Source of the DNA: Paraglomus occultum
Lineage: Eukaryota > Glomeromycota > Glomeromycetes > Paraglomerales > Paraglomeraceae
Assembly: GCA_910592205.1 (NCBI GenBank)
Contig: CAJVPJ010000658.1
Coordinates: forward strand, 1-19,552
Direction of reading: 5' to 3'
DNA: 19,552 bases
The stretch's first letter is position 1, and every line of letters begins with the position of its first letter. Made by a program: the position numbers and the translations under genes. Of this stretch, positions 1 through 8,138 are shown one piece after another. Under the pieces are notes generated by a model. That model ran no database searches. It had not been told where the DNA came from and saw only the letters and a list, made by a program, of their open reading frames with translations.

Positions 1-898
1 TCAACAGATTTGCCTACTGCAATAAATTAATATTAAGTCAATATTTGAGCATTAAAATGTCAGTTTGGATTCATTTATAAATAATATTATTTCTTACTTT
101 GTCAATTATTTGAAGGCAATTACAATTACTTTACTTATCAACTGGTACAGCACTAATCATGTAGTACACTGTTTTATTGATATAGTAATTGTAGATAGAC
201 AGTTGCAAAAGAGAACATTAATAATTAAGTTACACTGTCATCAACCGTTCACGAGAATTTTACCTGAGTCATATTTCGAAAACGTCGGGGGATACATCTT
301 CAAAGGTTATGGGTACCTCTGCATTCTCAGTTAACATTATGTTGTTCGCAAAAAATTTGCTTCACGCGCCCGAAAAAATTTTTGCTATTTTTATTTCCAA
401 TATGGATTGAAATATCGTATATCTGCCACTTTCATACAATTTTCTCATAACCAGCTAAAAGGCCCGAGGACAAGTCAATGAAAATACTCATTTTTCTCGC
501 AGAGCTTGAAACACATTCAAATTTTACTGCAATAAATTAAATTTTTTTGTATTTGCATAACATGTTTGATCAAGTGATAGTCATATATATTCCAAAGATC
601 TTTTTCTGCAAAAATGATCAGTCTTTTTCAAGAGCTTGGATAAAACTAAGTGAATGTGTTTGTTCTTACATATTAAAATTCTTGGTAAAATCCTACATGC
701 ATAAAAATATGCTATATATTAGTATGCCACGCAGCTGTAATTTCATTTTATAATAGACTGTGTAAACTCTGGCAGTTACTATTTATAATTATGTAAACTA
801 ATACTGCATACAGCATAGTGATAACAAAAGAACATCAGAATTTGCTTCCACAAATTATATTTTCTTTAATTGTATAAATTTATAAATCACAAATAAAA
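1..898. other. AT-rich stretch, no gene recognised
   Basis: I see no convincing coding region on either strand. Open frames here are short, lack family motifs and have no splice-site support. The only structure noted is a 16-nt direct repeat, TACTGCAATAAATTAA, at 15-30 and again at 525-540, about 500 bp apart. It may mark a small insertion or be a chance AT-rich match. Confidence 0.5.
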
Positions 899-1058
899 TC
901 AAAGTTTTGAAACTAGAAACACTTCCCAATCATCCCAATCAAATTCATCTCGTGAATGCCCAAGTGGAACCTCATATGAATACTTTCTAGCACAGGGTCC
1001 TATACTATTACTTTCATTACCAAAATGTAAATCACCATTACCAAAAATAGGAAAATAT
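899..1058 (-). CDS. possible terminal exon, unidentified protein
   Basis: On the minus strand an open stretch runs from a plausible acceptor (ATTAATAG just before 1058) to a TGA at 901-899. It encodes about 52 residues with non-repetitive, protein-like composition: an N-terminal FPIFGNGDLHFG-type segment, a KYSYEVPLG segment, and an acidic end with DEFDWDDWE. A GTAAGT donor lies upstream at about 1127-1122, but the phase of that donor does not join cleanly to this frame. I do not recognise the family. It lies just downstream, in minus-strand order, of the Helitron relic and could belong to it or to an older host gene. An in-frame ATG also exists at 1117, so a small intronless ORF of 72 codons is possible. 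Confidence 0.3.
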
Positions 1059-1162
1059 CTATTAATATTATGTTTATTTATTATTATCATAAATGGCATA
1101 TTTATTTTTATTAGCATAAAAACTTACTATTAGATTTTGAAGAGCTGCAAGAGTTACCAGAT

Positions 1163-1795
1163 TTAAAGAGGGCATAATATTAAACCTATTTGAGTTTCAT
1201 TACCAGTATCAAAAATATAGATCTGTGCAAATAAAGGAGGTTCAACAGTTGACTGAGGAAAAAGAGATCCAATTCTATGATACACTTTACCATGTTAATG
1301 TACATGGAAAGTAAGCACCAGTTATATGATCATCAATCTTAGTTCTCATAGATGTAAAAGCTAAAGTTGAGTTATATGCACGGATGTTTTGCCGAAATTC
1401 TCGTGAAGCTGCATCATTACCTATTAAGAACGACTTTAAGACAGCTGGAGGTTCTTGAAGACATGGATGGTAACAGAACTTTTCCCTGGGCACAGCAGGT
1501 TGCAAAAATAGGTAATTGTTTAGTTGATTTGTGACTCTCTCATCTAACCATTTTAAAGCACCACAAGAAAGACATGGAGTATCCATTTTTCCAAGAGTAT
1601 GTCATTGCAACGTACTTGAGTTAAAAGGATACACACGTGCTTTTGGAACTGATGAAGGCTGAACAGCTGTGGTTGTTTTGCGTTTTGATTCTCTTTTTTG
1701 CCTTTTACGCCGTTCATTTTGTTCCAAAGTTTGGTTAGATTTTGTTCGAGCATTAGACTCTCTTTTCAATCTACGTCTTCGTTCAATTGAGTTTC
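1163..1795 (-). pseudogene. decayed Helitron-like helicase N-terminal fragment
   Basis: Reading from high to low coordinates, the minus strand encodes an Arg/Lys-rich segment (IERRRRLKRES, then NERRKRQKRESKRK), the block HTLGKMDTPCLSCGALKWLDE, then SREFRQNIRAYNSTLAFTSM, KIDDHITGAY and HGKVYHRIGSLFPQ...PLFAQIYIFD. This order is typical of the region at the start of the Helitron replication/helicase protein: a basic leader, a CxxCGA zinc-like motif and the Helitron-like N domain. Two lesions break it: a TGA at 1604-1602 just before HTLGK, and a frameshift near 1288-1296 between TLTW and HGKVYH. It then runs to a TAA at 1165-1163. The catalytic Rep HUH motif and the helicase domain are absent, so this is a fragment only. 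Helitron ends (5'-TC, 3'-CTRR with hairpin) were not found. The family call is from memory of the motifs. Confidence 0.8.
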
Positions 1796-1826
1796 GTCCA
1801 TGATCATAATAATAAAATTGTTAAGA

Positions 1827-1874
1827 CGTCGCAGTTGTAAACAAAAAAGGCGTCGCGGTTGTAAACAAAAAAAA
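1827..1874. repeat. two-copy 24-bp tandem repeat
   Basis: Two adjacent 24-bp units begin CGTCGCAGTTGTAAAC (1827) and CGTCGCGGTTGTAAAC (1851), each followed by an A run. They differ at one core base. The array lies just upstream of the Helitron relic in its own orientation. Confidence 0.75.
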
Positions 1875-2224
1875 TGAACTTGTCATCTATTGGATAATTT
1901 GTAACACGAATATCCAATGTCCGTCCACCTGCAGCATCCAATTTTTTTAAATTATATACAGATTATTAAAGATTTATGATACTTGTTTGTCGTGTAATGG
2001 TGTAAAAAAAAATTGTTATTGGAATAAAAATTATTGGTTTAAAGGTATAAAATTCGGAAATAAGATACTTATTCAAGAGATTCAATTAATGTAACAAATG
2101 TCAAAATAATTGCTACTTAGTATTAGAAGACTTACAATTAATTTTCGAATATATTATTTATGGACAAATTGATCAGAAGTTTAACTGTTTCTAATTTAAA
2201 AGACTCATCACGGTACATTGAATA

Positions 2225-2410
2225 GGAAATAAAGTTGAGGCCCCACTTAGTCAATGGGATAATCCAGCTAAACTAGTAGCTGGTTATAAAGAGAATGGAA
2301 GACCGAAGCCTACCTGAGAAGGAGGCTGGTATTATAACAAAATGTTCCGTAATTGGCCGACCCTCAGGCAAAATATTTGTACAACAACAATAATAAGTAT
2401 TCTTGAATAA
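2225..2410 (+). pseudogene. short unidentified coding relic
   Basis: One plus-strand frame from 2225 to the TAA at 2408-2410 reads as protein-like sequence, with PLSQWDNPAKLVAGYKENG early and GGWYYNKMFRNWPTLRQN later, interrupted by one TGA at 2315-2317. The Trp, Tyr and Gly content is unlike the surrounding AT-rich noise. There is no ATG. I do not recognise the family. It may be an exon of a dead gene or a transposon relic. Confidence 0.35.
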
Positions 2411-2674
2411 TTCTTAGTTGGGGTCTTTTCTTTTATTTAATTTAAAATAATATAATATTACTAAGTGTTATGAACAATATAATATTTTTTTCCCCTCAAT
2501 GAATAGATATGGTGTAATTTACTAAAACAAAAAAGACACTAGATTTTGTTTTGCTAAGATACAAAAAAACTAACAATATTTATATTATACACACATCTAT
2601 AACCTCTTTTAAATTAATAAATTACCCGTAATAATTGTTTCAAAACTGAATCAGAAATTCAAATGGATTTCAGC
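2411..2674. other. intergenic, nothing recognised
   Basis: AT-rich sequence between the coding relic and the stop of the secreted-protein gene. Nothing was found beyond homopolymer runs; it presumably includes the 3' untranslated region of the minus-strand gene. Confidence 0.5.
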
Positions 2675-3238
2675 TTAGGGGGGGGGGATAAAGAGGCACG
2701 TAGTCTCTGCAAGGGTACAAGTAACAGTTGGGCAATTGTTGTTGCGAACTGTATGTCCGCTATTACCGGGACAATTAACAGTAGAAGTGGCAGTAAATGT
2801 GCAGTCGGGAAACATGCTTGTGGTGGACACTGGTAACGCTGTGGTGACTGTTGCAGGTATACATTGTTCGGGACAAGTTAATTTGACTGAACCGAATTTT
2901 ATCGCCGGATTAAATCTAGTTGTATCATGTCCCGTAGCAACAACAATTCCTTTACAGCCGGTGTTAGCAAAAAGTTTATATCTAGTTCCAGGATTACTGA
3001 CTCTGATTTTCTTTATAGCATCAGTCTTATCAAAACCGAAACAGCCACCAGATTCGTCACCAGTTTGATGCTTATACCGTCCTTCAGCGACTATCAGAGG
3101 ATATTATAATTAGTTAGAATGTTATAAAAACTAACCAAGTAAATCTGTTAACTTACAGAAAGTGCATGCTTGAGTGTAACTTCCAAAAACGAAACCAATA
3201 ATTAAGAACACAATAATTGGTTGACACTTCATTTTCAT
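2675..3238 (-). CDS. small secreted cysteine-rich protein
   Basis: Two exons on the minus strand, 3238-3157 and 3090-2675, join across a 66-nt intron (GTAAGT donor at 3156, TGATAG acceptor ending at 3091, CTAAC branch site). Together they give 165 residues in one frame. Residues 1-24 form a typical signal peptide: a basic start MKMK, the hydrophobic core IIVFLIIGFVFG, and a likely cleavage site after TQA24. The mature part has 10 cysteines (25, 44, 73, 100, 104, 124, 134, 147, 152, 159), an even number that suits disulfides. The first half includes IRVSNPGTRYKLFANTGCKG; the second half is Thr/Pro/Cys-rich with spaced CP pairs. Fungal small secreted proteins with a similar GC-ending beta motif are known, but I cannot assign a family. 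The stop codon follows a run of 10 C (10 G on plus at 2678-2687), so the last few residues depend on the exact length of that run. An ORF antisense to exon 2 is its shadow. Confidence 0.8.
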
Positions 3239-3272
3239 TCTTTTGCTTGCGAATGGGTTCAAGTATAAATCA

Positions 3273-3300
3273 GTTATCGATATGAAAACTAATCGATAAC
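3273..3300. promoter_or_regulatory. inverted repeat GTTATCGAT upstream of the secreted-protein gene
   Basis: GTTATCGAT at 3273-3281 and its exact complement ATCGATAAC at 3292-3300 are separated by 10 nt. The pair lies 35-62 bp upstream of the start codon at 3238, the position of a proximal promoter or 5' UTR. It could bind a dimeric factor or form a hairpin. Function is inferred from position only. Confidence 0.4.
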
Positions 3301-5309
3301 ATCGTAAAAAAGAGACATAAACTGTCTTTTTATAAGAGTTTGGATGTCGCTGTAATGCGAGGTAACAATGGGGGTCTGTTAATATTATGTTGTGATAAAG
3401 TTCCTCGCATTATTAAACGTTGTAAACGTTTCCCCTTATTATTATGCATACATAATTATAGTTACACACGCATGAACAAATCGCTCAACCCTTCTTATTA
3501 CTATAGTCACGACACGCTGTCGAAAACAACGCAACTTTTTATTGAAATGTGCTTATAAAAGGTTGTAAATTTAAGAATGGGGTTAATTATGACTATGGGG
3601 AGTATTGTTCTATACACCGGTTTCTCTTAAACTTCCCGTGGCCGGAGTTGACCGACATAAAGAGATTTCTCTGTATGGAAGTTTTTATATGCCGTTCATC
3701 GATCCAATCGATTTAACAATTCGTAATACACAACGAAGAGTAATGCCGTGTAGCTGTCTGATGGTTAGATAGGTCTCTTCTTTTCAATGGCTCGATACCG
3801 ATTGGAGGTGTAATAGAGTACAACTTTCGTAATTGTTACATTTCGTTATTCGGCTATTTAGCCAACGATAAACTGATTTCAAAACAAATTGGCTTGATAA
3901 ACTGGCGAGAGTTAATAGTAATTGATTCTCAGATATTGTATACTTGTGAAGAGGCTTTATATGATATTTCGAAGGAGTGATTGTCTGGAGCAAAGCAAAG
4001 GACTATTACTGTCTACGTACTATCAAAAATTTTCGATCACATGAATTTCTCAATGATTGTGATTGATGATTATGACGTTATTGATCGCTCTGGACTCACA
4101 ACGGTTCCCGTTTCCTAGTATAAAGGGGGGGTTGACAGTAGTTCTGAAAACAAGCGCTCCGTTTCACAGGTCTGCAGGGGGGGGGGGGGGGGGTCCGAAA
4201 CTGAGACAGGTTCCAAACACAAGATAAATTAGATAAAAATATTATTCGTCACATGATTGGGCGAGTGCTTATATTCCGTGGAAGATAATTTTCTTGTTAC
4301 TAAATTTAGTACAGGGAATATTTTGACGATGTATAATAATGATTCAGTCCCGCATATTTACAAGATCAAAAAGATGCAGTTTTAGCGCATATGTTTCACA
4401 ATGTCTTGGTAGTACAATTGCTTTGCAACGATTATTATTATGCATGAGAACAATTTTGATCTGCTAATCCGGTATCCAATAGTAATATTTTCGTGGCATT
4501 TTCGAGCTAGAAGCACTCAGAATTAGTTTTCACTGAATTTCATACTTTGCACAAGTATATACTCAAAATATATTCTACGGAATCGATCTTATCCAAAGAA
4601 TAATACATATTTATTTCCTTTAATTATTTTTTTATTGGTTATCGTTGAATATTTAATTATTCGATCCGGACATGCCTACTGCGCTAAGTTATATTGCACG
4701 CTATAAAGTCAAACAACACTCGCGTTTGCTAGTCAAAACACCAATCGAAGTATTGTCGTGTTTAATAGGGTATTTTCCCTTCGATTCCACAGAATAGGAA
4801 ACGTTGTTAATATATTTACGGATTTCCTTATTTGGTACGAACGTTAGAAAAAGCGTTACGTATAGGGTTTGGAAGCGCGGGTAAATAATTAAAAAAAAAA
4901 GGTGCTTTTTAGCTTAATCATTCAATCTTAATTGAACTGTCGCTGTAGTATAGCTGAGCTAATTGAGTAAAGATTTCCTGTCGGCCGAACCGCCTACAAT
5001 TCGCTTTTGTAAACGTGATGAGCTGTGTTATTAATACTCTTTACTTGGCATCGAGCAGTAATCGACAAGTAACTCATAAATTATAGAATTATTATAGGCT
5101 AACAATGAATTAATATTACCAATTATTATCGGAATTAGACACCACTTTAGTAAATCGGACAGCAACCGATTATAAACACTCTCAAAAAAGGGAGTCAAAA
5201 ATTTTAAATATTGTCTATGCATTGTGACAGTTCGTTGCTGCCACACTACATCGTTATAAAGCGGACTTATTTACAATTATTATTAAAAGATTAGAAACGT
5301 CTATTATTA
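3301..5309. other. 2-kb gene-poor region with G tract
   Basis: No gene is supported on either strand; open frames are short and without motifs. A run of 17 G lies at 4177-4193 and another of 7 G at 4125-4131. A 9-nt inverted pair (AATGCGAGG and CCTCGCATT, about 3354-3412) is also present. Confidence 0.5.
4177..4193 (+). repeat. 17-nt poly-G tract
   Basis: Seventeen consecutive G residues follow TCTGCA and precede TCCGAAA. This is striking in a region of about two-thirds A+T. It can form a G-quadruplex on this strand and is prone to length error in sequencing. Confidence 0.9.
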
Positions 5310-6015
5310 TGACAACAATACAGTGGTCATATACTACGACAACTGCAAAACCACCGAGTCAATAACTTTCTCCGCTCCTCCTTCTATCACATCATCTCAG
5401 AATGACGATAACATCAATACTATGAATTTACAACTGGAGCAAATTCTTGATACCCTTAGGAACAACAGCAACAACAGTCTGCTGCTAGAGCAAATTCTTG
5501 ATATTCTCAAAAACAATCTTCTCAATAACACCGATAACAGCGATAGCAATACAACCAACGACTTTGACGCTGACGTCACAACACCCAATATCTTCGTAAG
5601 TGTTTTCTGTCTCAAGCAGTAACAGCTCTTGCAAAGCGTCTTTTGAGACGGGTTTCCAGAGTTTTTGGCCAATCAGACGTGGCTCTTCACGCCTTTCGCA
5701 TCAACAAGATGACTGAAAAGGGAGCGGTAGATCTTGAAACGTTCAATCACGCTTTTAACCGAAACGACATTAACACGTAACACTACCAACACCAACTCCG
5801 CCTTTATAGATTCGGTTATTAAAAAAATACCGTCCATAGCCGATTCCTCGTTATTTTGTGTTAAAATATTATTTCGTAATGAGGGGAGCAGCCTATGCCA
5901 AAGTGTTGGTAGAGCATTGGAGCCATTAGCGAAGCGAAATGCGGATACTCTTGATGAAAAGCATTACAGTGGAAAGAGAAATATTAATGTGGCGGCAGGA
6001 AATAACTTTCACTAA
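5310..6015 (+). pseudogene. unidentified gene relic, frame broken
   Basis: Protein-like sequence continues for about 700 bp, but only by changing frame. An ATG at 5310 opens MTTIQWSYTTTTAKP. The next frame runs from about 5340 to 5622 and holds a repeated motif: LEQILDTLRNNSNNS, then LLLEQILDILKNN. A second frame overlaps from 5574 to the TAA after NDINT, with LAKRLLRRVSRVFGQSD and DLETFNHAFNRNDINT. The earlier frame then resumes with AFIDSVIKKIPSI and GRALEPLAKRNADTLDEK and ends with a TAA at 6013-6015. A GTAAGT lies at 5596, but the only nearby acceptors would give introns of 24-30 nt and do not restore the frame, so indels are a better explanation than splicing. I recognise no family. The internal LEQILD repeat suggests a coiled, amphipathic helix. 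Confidence 0.4.
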
Positions 6016-7159
6016 CGAAATAATATTTACGAAATAATGTATAACGAATGTTAATATTTTATGTGAGAACGGCATTTCTTCGTCCGTTAGTATTCAGGCA
6101 CATATGTTGTACCCGATCTTCGGTGATATATTTTTCGTCTTCGTCCGTATGATGAAACAACTACGTTATTATTAAATATATTAACGAAATTAATAGGCCA
6201 TTAAGAGTAGCAATCAAATTAGAAACGTTGTAATTCTTATTTAATAGTTATATATTTATAAATATTACGAATAGTATAGAAAGTTCCGATGGAGAATATA
6301 TCCCATAGCTGAAATGGCCAGAAATGGTTGTGACCGTCAATTGATCTGACTGACTCTATCTCATCAACTTTGTGTTTGTTTAATAATAATGCCTCCTTTG
6401 TCATGTTGTTGAGATATACTACTTCCTCAGTTCCGTTACTCTTCAAAGCAAATATTTTCTTCTCTCAATCAGAAGTTTTCATTTCAATTTCACCATACAA
6501 AAGCTCTTTCATATGGGGCAAACTGCAACAAAACCAGACAAAGTGAACATTTTATAAATGAGAGGCTGATTATGATGTGGCTGTAAAATTAAAAATTGAC
6601 CAAATGAACAGTTTTATGATAATGCTGACAGTTAGTAGGTGGTCAGTGGGCCTTCTCAGCAAAACAATGATGTCTAGGAATGTCCAAAGTCCCACCTTCC
6701 ACATTGGCCTTCATTATCATACAGTCCAGATTTTAAAAAATGATAACACAAAAAAAAGTCTCTGAAACAATTTCATAGCATTATTAGTATTAGGGAGGAA
6801 CGGAGAGGAAATTGATAAAAAGGTGATGGTAAATAATATAAATAGCATGCATTGATGCTGAGGGAGCGCGTACAAGTATTGACATTATAATAAAGGTTGT
6901 AGTAGAAAAGAAAATAGGAGTTACAAATATACTATTTAGCTTTAAGAAGTATACACATTTCTGAATTTTATAATAAAGTGCATTCTCTCTTTCTAAAAAT
7001 TATTTCACAAGGAACTATCAAAACTATATTAACTAATCAACAAAATGAACGTGAGTTTCTACTATAGACTTCCGATAATAAAACTTTTGTAAATTAAAAG
7101 CTTTACAACGGACGTTATAACTTGATAATCGTTCGTTACGAAAGATTATATTCAAGAAT
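6016..7159. other. intergenic, nothing recognised
   Basis: AT-rich sequence with only short open frames on both strands and no recognisable motifs, RNA genes or repeats apart from the element that begins at 7168. Confidence 0.5.
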
Positions 7160-7167
7160 AAACTGAC
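7160..7167. repeat. target-site duplication, left copy
   Basis: AAACTGAC directly abuts the left GGG end of the inverted-repeat element; the identical octamer occurs at 7394-7401 on the right. Confidence 0.85.
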
Positions 7168-7393
7168 GGGAGACGATCATAACGCCGAAAATCATTTCAC
7201 CGACGTAAGATTTCACCGACAATCATTTCACCGAAAATCATTTCGCCGACAATCATTTCGCCGACAACACTACCAAAAAAGGATAATTTCGAAATAATGT
7301 TGGTGAATATGTCGGTGAAATGATTGTCGGTGAAATGATTGTCGGTGAAATATTACGTCGGTGAAATAATTTTCGGTGAAATGATACGGACCC
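7168..7393. mobile_element. 226-bp inverted-repeat MITE-like element with 8-bp target duplication
   Basis: The element starts GGGAGACGATCAT and ends ATGATACGGACCC. Its two arms, each roughly 90-100 bp, are imperfect inverted complements, and each is built of degenerate 16-17 bp tandem units of the form ATCATTTCACCGACAA. The centre (about 7265-7310) is itself near-palindromic around ATTTCGAAAT. The octamer AAACTGAC sits immediately outside both ends (7160-7167 and 7394-7401), an exact 8-bp target-site duplication, so both termini are defined. No transposase is encoded. An 8-bp duplication fits several DNA-transposon groups (hAT and P among them), but the GGGTCCG-like terminus does not let me choose. 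Foldback-like structure is seen directly; mobilisation by another element is inferred. Confidence 0.88.
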
Positions 7394-7401
7394 AAACTGA
7401 C
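7394..7401. repeat. target-site duplication, right copy
   Basis: AAACTGAC directly follows the CCC end of the inverted-repeat element, matching 7160-7167 exactly. Confidence 0.85.
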
Positions 7402-7441
7402 AATTGTGTACGTTCGCTAAGATTGATGATATTATTATTAC

Positions 7442-7600
7442 TTGTATGAAAACGGGGCGAGTCTTTCCGTCAGCTGGTAACGTAGTAGTTTCATTATTAC
7501 TATGTGCTCCTGCGTTGCAAAAATTAATATGACCGACAAACCATATTAATAGCAAACAAAAGTAAAAAAATATTGTATTAGTATATGTTTTATGTATGCA
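7442..7600 (-). CDS. possible signal-peptide exon, unidentified protein
   Basis: On the minus strand this stretch encodes a hydrophobic segment (TIFFYFCLLLIWFVGHINF) followed by CNAG and a Ser/Asn/Thr-rich stretch ending PVFIQ, after which a GTAATA could act as a donor at 7441. That is the pattern of a secreted-protein first exon. It has no ATG of its own: the only upstream in-frame starts (7636 and 7624) lie inside the adjoining inverted-repeat element copy. The other element copy inserted 41 bp downstream. It may be a dead first exon or one that gained its start codon from the transposon. No downstream exon was identified. Confidence 0.3.
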
Positions 7601-7606
7601 GAGAGA

Positions 7607-7717
7607 GGCATCACCGGCAATCATTTTCGCCGACAAAATTTCTCCAACACTATTTCGAAGTTATTTTTGGTAAATTTCGTCTGTGAAATGTACCTGTCGG
7701 TGAAATGAACCGGACCC
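7607..7717. mobile_element. second, damaged copy of the inverted-repeat element
   Basis: This shares the right-hand end (GTCGGTGAAATGAACCGGACCC, ending at 7717) and units such as AATCATTTTCGCCGACAA with the element at 7168-7393. Its central palindrome (CCAACACTATTTCGAAG) matches that element in the opposite orientation. The left end lacks the GGGTCCG terminus and several subunits, and no flanking octamer repeat was found. It is a shortened or older copy about 213 bp from the intact one. Confidence 0.7.
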
Positions 7718-7920
7718 GGCTTACAGTGTAAAGTGTTATAGTAAACGCGTTTACAAGAAAGAATTATTGATTTAACAAACACGCCGTAGTTTTATAAATC
7801 GACATGGGTATTTTTGATTTCATACTAATGCTAACGATGGTTGTGCGTATAAAGCTCATTTCTGCGCAAACAAAAATCATGTCTTATTATTATCCGCGTA
7901 TGTGAAACGGCACCTGCCCA

Positions 7921-8040
7921 AACTAAGAAATCTGAAACTTTTTAGCTTGAGGGTTTACCTGAACCAGCCGCTGGCTAAACGAGCGAGCAAACCACAGCAA
8001 CGCAGGCCGCTGGTTTAAACAGATTTCTGCTTAGGCGGTA
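7921..8040. repeat. imperfect inverted-repeat sequence, relatively GC-rich
   Basis: CTAAGAAATCTG near 7923 pairs with CAGATTTCTGCTTAG ending near 8035, and GGTTTACC near 7952 pairs with GGTAAAC at 8037-8043. CCGCTGG also occurs twice in direct orientation (about 7968 and 8008). The stretch is richer in GC than its surroundings and lies about 100 bp upstream of the thiolase start codon, so it could be a small transposon relic or part of the promoter region. Confidence 0.4.
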
Positions 8041-8138
8041 AACATTATTCTTACGAGTTTGTTACCGCGAGATTCTTATTGATCAGCTGATCATGGTATT
8101 CAACAAAAATCTAATTCTGTGGAACTGTTCAGCAAAAG

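Noticed and set aside
2736-3068. 110-codon plus-strand ORF
   Set aside because: It lies exactly antisense to exon 2 of the secreted-protein gene, which has a signal peptide, spaced cysteines and a well-formed intron; the plus frame is a shadow.
7253-7636. 127-codon minus-strand ORF as a full gene
   Set aside because: More than half is read from the two inverted-repeat element copies; only the middle part is kept, as a possible exon.
7168-7717. CRISPR-like array
   Set aside because: The periodic 16-17 bp units are degenerate, inverted about a centre and without spacers; flanking octamers show it is a transposable element, and the DNA is eukaryotic.
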